DNA of 64,000 nt from Adiantum capillus-veneris. Lineage: Eukaryota; Streptophyta; Polypodiopsida; Polypodiales; Pteridaceae. Location: assembly GCA_014529385.2 (NCBI GenBank), contig CM043949.1, positions 150,143,850 through 150,207,849 of the forward strand, written 5' to 3'. Under the pieces are notes generated by a model. The model did no database searches. It saw only the letters and a list, made by a program, of their open reading frames with translations, and was not told where the DNA came from. Numbering within the stretch: position 1 is the first letter of the stretch; every line of letters begins with the position of its first letter. Positions 38,530 through 50,283 of this stretch are shown in pieces. Made by a program: the position numbers and the translations under genes.

Positions 38530-38856
38530 ATGGCGAGCTCTTCTTATGTGGCTAGCAACAAGGGTCTTGCACTGCTGCTTCTTGCCGTGCTTTTGGCAAT
38601 GGGTGTGCCAAGCCTTGCAATCTGGGTGGGGACAAGGGCCACTATGGTGGCAAAGGACAGTGGTGGTTATGATCAGCATGGCGGTCAAGGTGGCAAGGGC
38701 AGCCATGGTGGCAAGGGCGGCTATAACAGCGGCCAAGGAGGGGACGAGGGCAAGGGCCATGGGGCAGCATCTAAGATAAGGGGAATGGCGATCATGGTGG
38801 CCACGGCCCGCATGCCTAGCTTGCTAGCTTCCACAAGCACCACCTATAAGCACTAG
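38530..38856 (+). CDS. Small secreted glycine-rich protein, probably damaged
   Basis: The ORF opens MASSSYVASNKGLALLLLAV, with a hydrophobic segment ending MGVPSLA, a convincing secretion signal. A Gly-Gly-Lys/Gln/His-rich stretch follows (GGYDQHGGQGGKGSHGGKGG). Just before it, one base over, another frame reads GGDKGHYGGKG. After about 38780 a third frame reads GNGDHGGHGPHA and then a stop. The glycine-rich repeats are thus spread over three frames, suggesting small indels in a cell-wall type glycine-rich protein gene. The annotated frame ends TSTTYKH. Plant glycine-rich proteins of this layout are usually wall or defence related; the role here is unknown. Confidence 0.5.
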   Translation: MASSSYVASNKGLALLLLAVLLAMGVPSLAIWVGTRATMVAKDSGGYDQHGGQGGKGSHGGKGGYNSGQGGDEGKGHGAASKIRGMAIMVATARMPSLLASTSTTYKH

Positions 38857-38942
38857 CTAGTCCTATCTTGTATCTAAACTTCCAGGTCTCTTTAACAGGG
38901 TTGTGGGTTGAGTAGATTTCTCTCTCTCTCTCTCTCTCTCTC

Positions 38943-39213
38943 TAGCATAGCAATGTCTGCTCTCTCACAATGCAAGGTTAATGTCTTATCATGTCAACAT
39001 AGGGTTCCCTTATGCTGCACACCACTTTCTCTCTAGCATAGCAATGTCTGCTCTCTCACAATGCAAGGTTAATGTCTTATCATGTCAACATAGGGTTCCC
39101 TTATGCTGCACACCACTTTTTCAAGTGGTGTGCAGCATAAGGGAACCCTATGTTGACATGATAAGACATTAACCTTGCATTGTGAGAGAGCAGACATTGC
39201 TATGCTAGAGAGA
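38943..39213. repeat. Perfect 91-bp hairpin with an extra direct copy
   Basis: A unit beginning TAGCATAGCAATGTCTGC occurs at 38943 and, 91 bp on, at 39034. 39028-39118 is then followed after a 4-base loop by its exact reverse complement at 39123-39213. I compared the arms base by base and found no mismatch. (TC)n (38919-38942) and (GA)n (to 39243) extend the symmetry. No coding potential. Confidence 0.97.
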
Positions 39214-39480
39214 GAGAGAGAGAGAGATAGAGAGAGAGAGAGATCTCCATGACAAAGAGGAAGCAGAAGCAGTTGCGGCATAAGATTTCATGACGTTCAA
39301 GTGCCACAACGGTAGACATAACAAGCATGGAAGAGGCCACACCAACCCCATCACGTGTTCTAACTCAAACATGGTCACTATCAATTCTAGAAGGTTCGCA
39401 TTGCAATTGAAAGCACACAAGGCATTGGAATGAAGGACACACTAGTAATAGTCTGATGGTCCCTCCAGAGTAGTTGGTAT

Positions 39481-39690
39481 ACTACATGCAATGCCTTCAC
39501 AAAGCAGCCTACACATGGCACTTAAGCAAGCAAAGGATACCATTCAAGTTCAAGAGCTACCCATGCATTATGATGGACATGTGGCATTTGAGTTACCATC
39601 TTTTGATCTATTTGTGCACGAACTTATGAAAATTGAAACATGTGAATTTACCATGAAGAATAAGTTTGCACAAACAGAGTTTTGAAATAT
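39481..39690 (+). CDS. Short ORF, unidentified
   Basis: An ORF from about 39491 (MPSQSSLHMALKQAKDTIQV) to ELMKIETCEFTMKN has protein-like composition but no recognised family. It is likely a relic or chance frame. Confidence 0.15.
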
Positions 39691-39984
39691 GTTTTACAAG
39701 ATGGTTCCGAGCAAGGATATGATGTGCATCAATGTGTGTGTGAACACATTAAAGGAAGAGTATGGCTCTTTTGTTTCAAAATATTTTAATGTGTGTGAAC
39801 ACATTGAAGGAAGAGTATGTCTCTTTGTTTGAGACTGCAACATGGTTACTTTGCCACACTATACTCTATAGAGTGACTATTGAGATCTTGATCTAACCTT
39901 TTTCATTGCTCATGATCGCTCGGTTTCTTGTCCGCTCGGAAGTACTAGCTCGAGGATTGGGATTCCTCGCTTTTTCATGTTACC

Positions 39985-40999
39985 CCTACCAAAGTTCAGA
40001 TGGAGCATCTCACCTGTTGCCCTAAGGTGAATCTTCTTGTACTTCCAGAAAACCATGTTCCTTTAGTAGGCTTTATTAAATTCATCACATTCTTTAACAT
40101 ATCTGTGGTCTTCACTATCGCACCACATGCATCGATCCCAGCCTTTGCGTGGAGGTTGCTGTCTAGGCTCGAAAGTAGATCGTGCAACTATCCATTCAAA
40201 TTTGACAGCTTTGACATTCAAATTTAACTCGTGAATACCAATCACCAATTCATCAAGAAATGGCTCCTCCACTCTTGGTATTGTCGAGGTTGTTTTCTCC
40301 TTAGGTTCCTATTCCACAACATCCATGACATAAGCCACGATCAGCTTATCAAATCTCATATGTTATTTCACGATCATATTTACTGCTTCAGTGACTATTT
40401 GCCAATCAGATGCTAAGCCCAATTCACCTGTTGAATCCTCCAACAACTGCATTAGACTCTTATGAAGTCATGGATCAGCAGCCTGAATAAATAGCTCAAC
40501 CTTCTAATCCTTCATTGAATGTTGCTCTGTCGAGAGGACAATTGCTCGAACTTCTTATCAAACTCCCGTAATAATTCTCCTACATATAAATTTTTGTTTT
40601 TCTTCTGCACCCACTTCATAAATATTTGTCTAGTTACCCTTTGTTAATCCTCGAGAAAGTATTCCTCCTGCAGCGCCTTCTTGAATTCCTGTCAATTTGA
40701 GCCTTGAACCACCTGAATCTCTTTTATTCTCCCCTAAGTTCTGGCACCGCAATTAAATGAAATCCTTCCACTACATTCTGATCATGGATTCCATTATCTT
40801 CCATTGCTTGCTCGTAGATATTTCAAATCTTGCTAATATCCCGGCCTTCAAATTGTTGTAATATCTCGATAACTGTGTGCCAAGCTTTACGAATCCTCTC
40901 TTGCAGTTTATACTACTGTTGGGTAGCCTATTTTTGTTGCATATATGCAACAAACGGCTACATCATTTGCTGCATAGCTACCTCTTGCGGTGTCGACAT
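39985..40999 (-). pseudogene. gypsy gag N-terminal part with zinc knuckle
   Basis: The minus-strand ATG at 40999 gives MSTPQEVAMQQMM, followed by RIRKAWHTVIEILQQFEGRD, EDNGIHDQNVVEGFHLIAVP and the gag core. Near 40270 comes EEPFLDELVIGIHELNLNVK, then a zinc knuckle CMWCDSEDHRYVKEC near 40090-40130 and KIHLRATGEMLHLNFGRGN. Several in-frame stops (for example after MQQMM) and frameshifts break it. The remaining gag is at 35281-36040. Start chosen as the first ATG after the primer site, 38 bases away. Confidence 0.78.
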
Positions 41000-41036
41000 C
41001 TTTCTCCACAATCACTTGTCACCCCGGCTCGTTTCA

Positions 41037-41050
41037 CGTCGGGTTCACCA
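41037..41050 (-). other. Candidate gypsy primer binding site
   Basis: The minus strand reads TGGTGAACCCGACG four bases after a candidate LTR end (CCCCATACA). Beginning with TGG it could pair with a tRNA 3' CCA end; the tRNA was not identified. Confidence 0.5.
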
Positions 41051-41054
41051 AGAA

Positions 41055-43150
41055 TGTATGGGGATTTGTGTTCAAAAGGTGAACCGGGAAGGCACGGGGC
41101 CTTTGGCTGTGAGAGGTGCGAGGAAGAGAGTTGCAGCAAACACAATTAATAAGACAAAGCCTAGAACAAACAGATTTAACCAAGTACTGAAGCTTGATAA
41201 CCCAAAATGGACAATAAACAATACCACTATTTAAAATAAATATTAATTGCAGAGTTTTAAGATCATTACATCGGCTTCACTTGCCTTAATTGGACTTAAT
41301 CTGCAGCTTCGAGGTCGAGAGAGAGAGATTGATCTTCTCTTCGGTTATGGCTATGGGAGCTTGGATTTGAGTAAGCTTAGTAGGCTTTGAATCAAGTTGA
41401 CTAGAAGAAGCTTAGCTTAGGCTATGGAGTTTTTGCTTAGGAGCGGTTTTTGGAAATTTGGTATAGACTTCAAATTAGAATGGCTTATGCCGGCTTATCT
41501 TAGGGCTAGAATGGCCTTAGATGCTTGGATTCCGATTACAATGGCCATGGTGGTTCAACATAGGATTAGACTAAAGCGACTTAGGAGTTTAGCTTAGGAT
41601 TATGAAAGAAGCTTAGGACTAGGATTATTATGGGTGAAGGAAGGCTTTGGATTAGTATTAAAGCTCGCTTAAGAGTAGGATTAGGTGGATTCTGATGGGT
41701 GAAGGAAGGTTTGGATTAGCCTCTGGTTAAGAAGTTTAGGATTTAGAATTGGTATCAATAGCTTAGCTTGCATGGGCTATGGAAGGTTTGGATTAAAGAG
41801 CTTAAGACCTCTGGTTTTTTTCCCGCGGGAGAGAGGAGAAGAAAAAATTGTAGCCTCCTTATCCTTTTTATATGAGAGTCGACCATTGAAGATCATTTTT
41901 TTTGCATGAGTAAGCAAGCCCTTACTATTTTTGTCCAACCCATTAGCAATATCGCTAATAGGCACGGCCTCGATGACATGGCAAGCTGAAAATTTTTCCA
42001 GTGCAAAAACAGTTGGGAGAAGCTCCAAACAAGAGCGCCATGGCAAGCTGGACCTTTTTTTGTTTCTTCGGCAACCTCATCTAGTGCTGCCCGAGCTGGC
42101 CAGCGCGAGCAAATCTTCTCCCTCTACGTTTCCGCTCATCCTGCTCGCTCGTATCCTTGTTTTGTTTTCCCCCTTTTGCTTCACACCCTATTAAAATTAG
42201 GGTGGCCCTTTGCCATGTGGGCGGCCACACTACTTAGAGTGGCCCTTTTGACTTAGCGAGTAGTCATGCTTAGGTGATGCTTCGTATATTGTTGCAGTAG
42301 CACTAGAGTTGAGTTGCAAGATGTTTAAGGCTAGTCAAGCTCTTAATGTGCATTTCAATTACCCACCATTCGGTTTACATGCTGGTCATGGCATTATATA
42401 AAAAAGAGTGCTTCCGTAACATCCCTTATTTGGCATAAATGTCCACTAAAGAATTTCCTGGAAGTGGCTTCCATAAAATCACCACATTTGGTGTACATAT
42501 CGGTCAAAGTATTGCCAAGTTTTGACATACATCCCGGCCAACTTGAATAAGCCATATCTCCGCACTCCGGATCGGGATTGACACGCTGTCAACTCCTGTT
42601 GACTCTATTCTTTGCACATCTCTCATAAGAACATTGATAAGCACCCAAAAATCTCTGAAGGCACATCTTCCAATCTGACCATTTTGCCCAGAATTTAGCT
42701 GAAGCTCAAAAATTACCAGATGAACTTGACTGACCAAGGCGACTAGCGCGGTACAAAACTCGCCCCGGGTGAAACTTCATTTGGCCATATCTTGACAACC
42801 GGAACTCCGATTGACAAACTAAAAAGACCGACACGCTCCTCAAAGTGATTACTTTAGGCCCATACATTGATATCATCTTTCACACTTTATCAGCAGCTAC
42901 CCAATCTGGTATAGTCTGCTATTGATTCAACTTCAAACTGGCATAACTTCCTATCTTTAGATCCAATTGACAAGCCATAAAGACAAGACTGTAGAGCACT
43001 TCAAGTACTACAACTCTGATGATAAAATCCCAGCTATGACCACTTCATGAATATTCATTGTTAGCATTACCAAGAAATCTTTTGGCCCTTAGAGCCTCAT
43101 CTGGCATACTTTTAACTTAAAATTGTCTTGTTAGCAAGCCCTTATTACTA
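41055..43150 (-). repeat. Candidate 5' LTR of the gypsy element
   Basis: The inner end (plus strand TGTATGGGG at 41055) is placed by the primer site. The text resembles a long plant gypsy LTR, and AAAAGACCGACACGCTCC near 42818 recalls the region at 22450-23440. A stretch rich in GGCTTAGGATTAG-like phrases (41380-41790) looks like degenerate internal repeats. The outer end is not defined. Confidence 0.4.
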
Positions 43151-43169
43151 CTAAATAATCATGTAGGAT

Positions 43170-43454
43170 TCAAATAGATCTAAATAGCATCCCTTTTCTC
43201 ATTGTCTTGTCATGGAAGCGGAGCTGCACAACACTGTACCACCTCTTCATAGTTTTGTAACGAAACTTTTGCCTCATCTTGTAAACTGTATTGCAGCAAA
43301 AACACAATAATATAGATTGATCTAGTATATTCTGCAATAAGCAATTAATTTCCAATTTCTCAATAAAAGCCCATGCATTCTCATTGGGCATGTTTAGAAA
43401 CAGTGGGAACTTGCTCGCCATGTTCAATGCCACAAAAACACTTACATGTGACAT
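43170..43454 (-). pseudogene. Gypsy gag scrap
   Basis: The minus-strand ORF contains MASKFPLFLNMPNENAWAFI followed by EKLEINCLLQNILDQ. This matches the pattern of the gag openings at 9376 and 11384 (FPLF/YPLF...EDA...FLE...). It appears to be the N-terminus only, of a different element. Confidence 0.35.
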
Positions 43455-45059
43455 CGTAAATTCATGGATGTTGATGGATCACTCCAGTACCTAATCCACC
43501 TCACACTAGGTAGCCTGCCCCCTAGTGCTTGTCCTCACAAAACCTCATGACCCTCCAAATGTTGCAATTCAATTAAACAACTACCTCAAGTGCTGTCCAC
43601 AATTTTCACATACATAGGCGGTTGTCCATAAGGACCCACATCCCTTAGTTACATTCTCTACCAACAAAATGGACATATTTCACAAGAATTGAAGCACATG
43701 ATCACTTGCTTCTCTGTGGAAGCACCAAAACAATCTTAGCATGAAAAAATGGAAAACGAGTGCCTCTATAGCCTTGCACGAGTCACATCGTCTGAAAGAA
43801 AATCTATTACACTTTCAAAACCACCTATGATAAGCACCTGCAAAGATTAATGAAGAACCCTTTAGTCAGAAGCACACTTGGAATTAGGGAAAACCAAGTA
43901 CATAAAGATGTAGCTTGTCTTGAGTAGATATCCGTAAAGAATCCATATGCTAAAAGTAGATAAAATATAAGAGAGATATGGGTATTCGAAGTTGGTGGTG
44001 TACTCTCTTATGCTAAAAAATGGGCTCTCTAGAATGTTTGCAGGGGTTGTAGCTACATATGTGGGAGTATTTTTATCTTTTATCCAAGACGTATTTTCTC
44101 TCTCCTTAGCGGACAAGGATCTCTTTGAAGGCTCCACTTCATTCGTCCATTTTTGGGCTCTATTCTAATATGAGATGAGGAGTCGGTGCCTTTTGGCCCA
44201 AGGGAAGGGGTCAAAACATTTTCCCAAGGACCAAACTAAGGGCCAAGCACCTGGCTAGGATGGTGTGAAGGCAAAGGAGTGCCCCTCCTTCCCGAAGAAT
44301 CCCACGAGCCCCGCATAGCCCAAGAAGAGAGAGCTCCTCTCTCTAGCATGACTCGACAATTGATCTTTTCCCACTCCCCCTATATACCTCTCATTTTGTC
44401 TCCACACCCCCCCATGTGAGATTTATCAGTGCCACATGGCATCCTCCTCCCACACTTCTCCAACTTCCTTCTCTCCCCACAAAAAATTCTCAGCTCAACC
44501 TCCTTATAGGACCAACTTCCCAGGAGCATAGTGCACCACTCCAGCCATCAAATGCGACACCATAAAGCACAACTCGGAGCTGCTTACTTTGGCTACTTCT
44601 AGAAAGTTAAAATCTTATCATTTCTAATTTAAATCATCAAGTTGTCCGAGTTGCCTTTGTCACATGCATCTGCAACCACTTTCTAAGTCGAGACCACCCA
44701 CTTCAAACGCACAGAACTCATGATGTACTAGTCCAATACACAAGCTATAAAGAACAACTAAAAATAATGATGGAAAACCATATTTTGGGGACTCAAAAAA
44801 CCCAAAAATCCAATAAAAATCCTAGCAAAATGAACCCTTCATACATGAATTTTTTCATGGTCACTCCCAAGACTCGAATCACTGTGTATACATATATACA
44901 TGAGGCTAGTTAGCAAACTTTTTGGCATGATCTATGGCTTTATGCTGATCCAAAAAATACCCAACAATGTGATGAACCACATAGTAACCAGAAGCACTTG
45001 GTTGGCAACTACAACCTGCAAACCAAAGAGAGTCATGACTATCTGAAATATAGTAGTTT
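43455..45059. other. Unassigned, possibly the 3' part of the LINE
   Basis: No intact gene. Minus-strand text near 43600-43800 (MCDSCKAIEALVFHFFMLRL) weakly recalls the zinc-finger end of plant LINE RTs but is too decayed to assign. Confidence 0.3.
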
Positions 45060-45680
45060 CCTCCTAAGATTATGGAAAGGCGGAGATGAAAAATTTCCTT
45101 CTATGAAGGCAAAAGAGCACTTAATTGTGTGCACTTTTGTAGAGAGCTAAAACTCCTCTGATCGAAGCATCTGAAAACCCCATCCTACAAAGAGTGCTCT
45201 CTAGGAACTCCCAGTCAACTATATTGTACGACTTCCTAAATTTGAGAATGAATCACAAGATCCTCTTCTTGGAGAGGTGTGAGGGTAGATACCTCCCAAA
45301 AGGCAAATATATTGGATATTGTGCTCCTTGACAAAACATGTTTGGGTCTCATGTATAATGCTCTCAAGTAGTGGTTGGATTCTCAAACTCAGATCCTTCT
45401 CTAAGATTTTGTAGATTGAGTTAAGAACGGTAACGTGCCTCCACTATCAAATCTCATCCATGGAGCCTCCCTCCTTGGGGATAAGATAGAGCAGACACTC
45501 ACTCATGCTATCATATATCTCACCTATGCACAAAATGTACTAGTAAGTGCTACAAAGATCCTGAACAAGTATCTCTAAGTTACCCTATGGGAATTCCTTA
45601 AGGGACTTATGGAGCTCCTCTAGCTAGAGAGGCATCTCTAGTCTTTGATGCATCTCTTTAGTAGGTAGTCAAGGCATCCA
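45060..45680 (-). pseudogene. LINE (L1-type) reverse transcriptase remnant
   Basis: No long ORF is left, but the minus strand in shifting frames reads LEELHKSLKEFP, LIPKEGGSMDEI, VLNSIYKILEKDLSLRIQPL, ETQTCFVKEHNI, FRKSYNIVDWEFLESTLC and IRGVLALYKSAHN, in the order found in plant L1-type RTs. Stops such as those after MDEI and frameshifts show strong decay. The YADD catalytic segment was not found; it would lie further down toward 45000 or be deleted. Confidence 0.8.
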
Positions 45681-47939
45681 CACCCAAAATTTCTCTCCAT
45701 TTGAGTCTTGGTGATTTAACTAAGGATCAACTAAGAGCATCTTCTCACGATAAATGACAGTAGCAGCTACAAGAATACTCTCATGATGTGTAGAAAATGA
45801 TCCATCAGGTCTCCTCAACTAACAAACACTAGTGTGTGCATTTTGAGGACCCATAGTCTCCAAGAGCAAGTAGTAACCCTCTTGTGATGGAAATGGCCCA
45901 TGAACTTTGCGGATAGCAAAATTAATAGAAATAGAGAGAGCATTTTCATGAGACTGCTTTGAGAACATAGAGGGTGAACTTAATTAGAAGGAGAAACATA
46001 ATTATTATACTTAATTAACTTGGCATGAATGATACTTTTGCGAGAGAGAGAGTTGGAGAGTTGGACAACAATTGAGGACCGGATTTATTTGGAGCCGGTG
46101 GTCCCCCCTTCAATAGGCTTTTGTATTATAGATTCTCCCATCAAGAGAGACTTGGTACAATACAATATTTGTGCTCCTTGTGACTTCGGTGATGCAATGA
46201 AGATGGAAAGCTTCATGCATCAGGAGGATAACATAAACTTTGTAAAAGTATTAAACATCCCCAGACTCGGTCCCAAGGCCTCAGAAAACTTCAAATGTGG
46301 AGAGAGCTAGCGGGGAATGAGGGTAGGGAAGAGGAAGAAGAAACATTCATATGAGAAAGAAATAGTTCCTCACTTATCATCGCTCTTCTTGCTTAGCATA
46401 GCGTAATAGAATAGTAATGAAGATGAGGAAGATGGCAAGCTTAAGCATTGAAGCATGGATCTTTGTTGGATTTGCATTCCATAGCCAAGAGTTTTGGTGT
46501 AGGTTGTCAGCTTCTCAACAAGTTTGGAGAGGGAGATGGAGTTCTTGCACTTTTCCCAAGTGAGAATGAGCTTGTGAGTGTGTGCGAGAGAGAGTATACC
46601 CCCAAGCACACTCCTAGATTCTCTTGGTTGACCTCTCCTTGTAGGTCAAGCTGAAATTTGATTGAACCCCCACAAGCGTCTAGCGAATCACATGATTTAG
46701 TCTCACAAGAAACCATGCTAGCCTTAGGACATGTGTCCCCCTCTCCCCTTGAGAGAGAGGACTTGATAAATGCATAAAAAATTTAATGAAATTAGCTAAA
46801 TTATCATTGCACCCCTTGAGAGTCCAATGAATAGGCTTTAGACACACCCTGAGGGAAACATGGAAAGGAACTTGACATGTGTCCTTGTTGCTTCTTTAGA
46901 CAAGCTTGACTTGTGGGAGTGTGTGTGTGTTCTCTCTCATGCCCCTATAATAAGGGCTCGCCCCTACATGAGTACGGATACTTTTTGAGTTTTGGAACAC
47001 CTTAGCCCCTCAAGAACCTTATTCATGGAGCACCTTAAGAACCTTAGTCATAAAGAACGACAAGCACCTCAAGCACCTTAGTCATCAAGCACATCAAAGG
47101 ACCTTAAGAACCTTAGTCATAAAGAATGACAAGCACCTCAAGCACCTTAGTCATCAAGCACATCAAAGGACCTCGAGCACCTTAGTCATCAAGCACCTCA
47201 AGCACCTTAGTCATCAAGCACGACAAGCACCTTAAGATTGGGCCAGGTTCCCAACTCAAGCACAACCCTAGCTTGCCTAAGGTCAAAGACCTTTTAACAC
47301 TAACCTTTGGAGGTATTTAATGAAGCTAGCCCTAAGGCCTTTAAGATCCATTATCTAGCCTTCATCTTTGATAGACCATCTCTCATTTGGACCCCTTTAA
47401 CCTTGGCCTCGTGTTGAGATAGATCCATAAGCACATGTCTATATTCTAACCCTTGTTCTTGATTATTCTCCCACATTAAATGATCTATTTAATATGAGAA
47501 AATCATTTGGGTTGGTCAGATATTAGATTTTATGACAATGCCTCTCTCTTGAAATCATAGTTGTCCTCAACTATGAGGTAGAAGAGATAAAGCCTTAGTC
47601 ATTATTGATTTTTCCTACCAGGTAGAGGATCCCTTTCTACCCTAATACATTGTTCCAAGATGGACGACTGATCCATTTGGGCCATGGGAGACTTAGCTGC
47701 CCCAAGTATGTCTGTTCTCTGGTCTTTATCATAGTTCCAAAGTAGAGTAACAATTTCTACTTGGTGTTTGAGAGATGTCGTCAACACAAACATGATTCTA
47801 AGCATTCATACTACTTGAATTTGTGCACAAGAAGAAGAAAATTAGTCTTATAATACAAAATTATTGATCATTTAAAGGAGACATTTACATATTCTTACTC
47901 TAATGTAGCATTGTAAGCGTCGACAAGGTTGATACTCTC
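45681..47939. other. Unassigned, LTR-like in part
   Basis: No gene is supported. A TATA-like CTATAATAAGGG near 46945 and the following repeats could belong to a plus-strand LTR. A minus-strand ORF at 47602-47805 is unrecognised. Confidence 0.35.
46984..47236 (+). repeat. Minisatellite of AAGCACCTCAAGCACCTTAG units
   Basis: Phrases CACCTTAGTCATCAAGCAC and AAGAACCTTAGTCATAAAGA alternate with a basic unit of about 25-28 bp and a higher-order copy of about 85 bp (near 47033 and 47103). Confidence 0.85.
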
Positions 47940-50195
47940 CTTAAGCTATATTCCTTGCATCCATCTAGCATTTTTGAAAGGATGATTTTTGAACCTAATA
48001 AGATATCATTGGATAATCTTACCATGCCGTAGCTCCTTGTCTTCATGATGAAGGATAGGTTTGGGTTGTATTACCTCTTCTTGGTATTTAATTTTTCGAG
48101 GGCCTTCAATAACTGGTTCTTGTGGTGGCTCTCCTTTCTAGGGCTTAAGTAGGCTCACATGAAAATCATTTTGAATGAGCCAATGGTTGGGCAACTTGAG
48201 TTGATAATCCATTTCATTGATTGGCTTCAAGATCTGAAAAGGACCATAGCATCTTTTTGCTAGTTTAGCATACTACTTTTGATGGCCCGTAGGATTTTTT
48301 CCCATCCTTTGCCTCAATCAACCGTTGGGAAACTTAAGTAAGACAAAATAATTTCTTTGAACATTAAGGCCCTTCTGTGCTTATCAACAGTAGCTGTTTG
48401 CCTTTTGTGAGAGATGGATATAGCCTCCTTACTATTTTGGAAATATTCTTGTAGGTCACAATTATACTCATTCGACAACAAAGATCTTCCCATGTACTTT
48501 AAGTAGCAAGGGATTTTTAGGTATTCCCTCTATCAAAAGGTGCCTTTATCATAGTATTATGGACACAGTAATATTGTACGCATACACTACAAGGGGTAAG
48601 TACTTTTCCATTGTGTGCATTGATCTACTTTTGTAACATAAGTCTTTAGTAGATTGAGTATTGTAATATTGGATGTCTCACTTTGACCATCTGTTTGTGG
48701 TGGGTAATAGGCCGAAGAGAAATTCAATCTTCTACCTAGATTTTCAAAGAGACCATTCCAAAAATTATTAGTCATTCTAGGATCGAAATATAGCATGATG
48801 GATGTTGGCAATCCATGGTGTTTAAAAATTTGAGTTATAAAGAGGGTTACCATTAGGTGTGCCTTAATAGTATTTTTGATAGGAATAAAGTATGCTTGCT
48901 TTTTAAACCTGTTGACTATTGTCCATATTCTCGTATTCCCATCAATAGACTTGGGTAATCTAAAGATAAAATCCATGGATATACTCTCCCATGGTGAATT
49001 AGGAATTTGCAATGACTGGAGTAGGGTGAAAGCATGTTAAGTTGTCATGCTTTTTCATGTCCCGGACAATGCTAACTAGAACAATTTCGACATGTGCTAA
49101 CTAGTACAATAACTTGAGCTACATCTCCAAGATCTATGACATATGATATATCAATAGAAAGCACTTGAAACAAGGAATCCAAATGTACAACCTCCAACAA
49201 ATTTTGATATTATTTGTAAAAAATTTACCGGACGACCAGCTTTTTGAAGATGTGCTAACTTGAAACTGCTAACTAGCACAAAAAGCGCGACAGGTAAACA
49301 TGCTTTCACCCAGTAATCCAGGTTACTTCCCTCTATCATACTTGGTCTTTTTGCAGACCACACATTTTAAAACACACTCTTGTATGTGTAATCTCATGGT
49401 AGGTCAATAGAAGTATGTCTCTACTCCTTAAAGAGTAGGTTGGGTGCCTCTATGCCAAATAGGGAGGAGCATGGGTTTCATACATGAATTCCTCACGAAG
49501 GGAGTGGGTAATAGATAGCCTATTTCCATGGACAAGGTAACCATCCTGCAAGGTGAATGGTTCTTCTTTCTTCCCCAATGCAAGGGCTAACATTATGTCT
49601 TTAAACTGAGAGTTTGTAGCATACTTATCTATCATAGAAGATAGATCATTGTGAGTTTCTATAGACACCGCATTGACTCTTGGTCGTCGTGAAAGTGCAT
49701 TGGCCACTTGTTTTTTTTTCCAGCAATGTGAGCAATATGAAAATAAAATTGCACAATAAAATTTTTCCACCACATTTGTTTGTTGGAATGCTTGGTTTGC
49801 GTCAGGAAGTACTTGAGACTTTGGTGGTCTGCTTGCAAGAGAAATGGAGTCCCCAAATAAATAGTACTTATAGGTGTCTACGGCATGTACAACAACTAAA
49901 AGCTTTTTTTCATATGCCCAAGACTTGTTAAGCAGCATTGAGCATTCGGCTCTCATATGCTATGGCATGCCCTTCTTGAAGCAAGACTACTCCAAGGCAA
50001 TCACCACAAGCGTCACATTGGACCTCAAATGTCTTTTAGAGATGCGGAAACATAAGGGTTGGTTTGGAAGTAAGCTTCTCTTTGAGCTTATCAAAAGCAT
50101 TCTTCTCTTTAACAGTCCATGAGTACTTAATATTTTTCTTTGTTAAGTCATGTAATGGTTCTGCTATTTGAGAGAAGTTTTTTATGAAGTGTTGA
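47940..50195 (-). pseudogene. Chromovirus (Ty3/gypsy) pol remnant with chromodomain
   Basis: From 50195 downward, HFIKNFSQIAEPLHDLTKKN is the RT thumb. AYEKKLLVVVHAVDTYKYYL and ANALSRRPRVNA are RNase H. The integrase core has SMDFIFRLP, a short D-containing segment FDPRMTNNFWNGLF and YYPPQTDGQSE (about 49010-48650). LKLPNHWLIQNDFHVSLLKP marks the integrase C-terminus, and HHEDKELRHGKII followed by YLIRFKNHPF (about 48090-47960) matches the chromodomain of plant chromoviruses. It is broken by many stops. The RT palm is missing: the right edge at about 50195 is an abrupt junction with LTR-like DNA. Confidence 0.85.
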
Positions 50196-50283
50196 TGGGG
50201 GCTTTTCACAAGCCAAGCTCCCATACCCCTCTTCTCTCGTCCCCACCCCATGAAAACCCCCTCTTAGGGAGGGAGTGATAAAA

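Larger units (their letters stand above)
36041..39950. other. Microsatellite-rich block splitting gypsy gag
   Basis: This block separates the zinc-knuckle part of gag (39985-40999) from the gag C-terminus (35281-36040), so it is probably an insertion. No transposase, LTR pair or target duplication could be found. It holds six long (GA)n/(CT)n tracts, two large inverted repeats and the glycine-rich ORF. ORFs at 37113-37550 (+) and 37482-37766 (-) have no recognised domain. Confidence 0.5.

Noticed and set aside
46029-46310. Plus-strand ORF of 93 codons
   Set aside because: No recognisable domain, begins in a short GA run, and is flanked by decayed repeats.
48585-48600. CACTACAAGGGG on the plus strand as the missing left end of the CACTA transposon
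   Set aside because: It lies inside the chromovirus integrase, where the minus strand codes LPLVVYAYN; a chance match.
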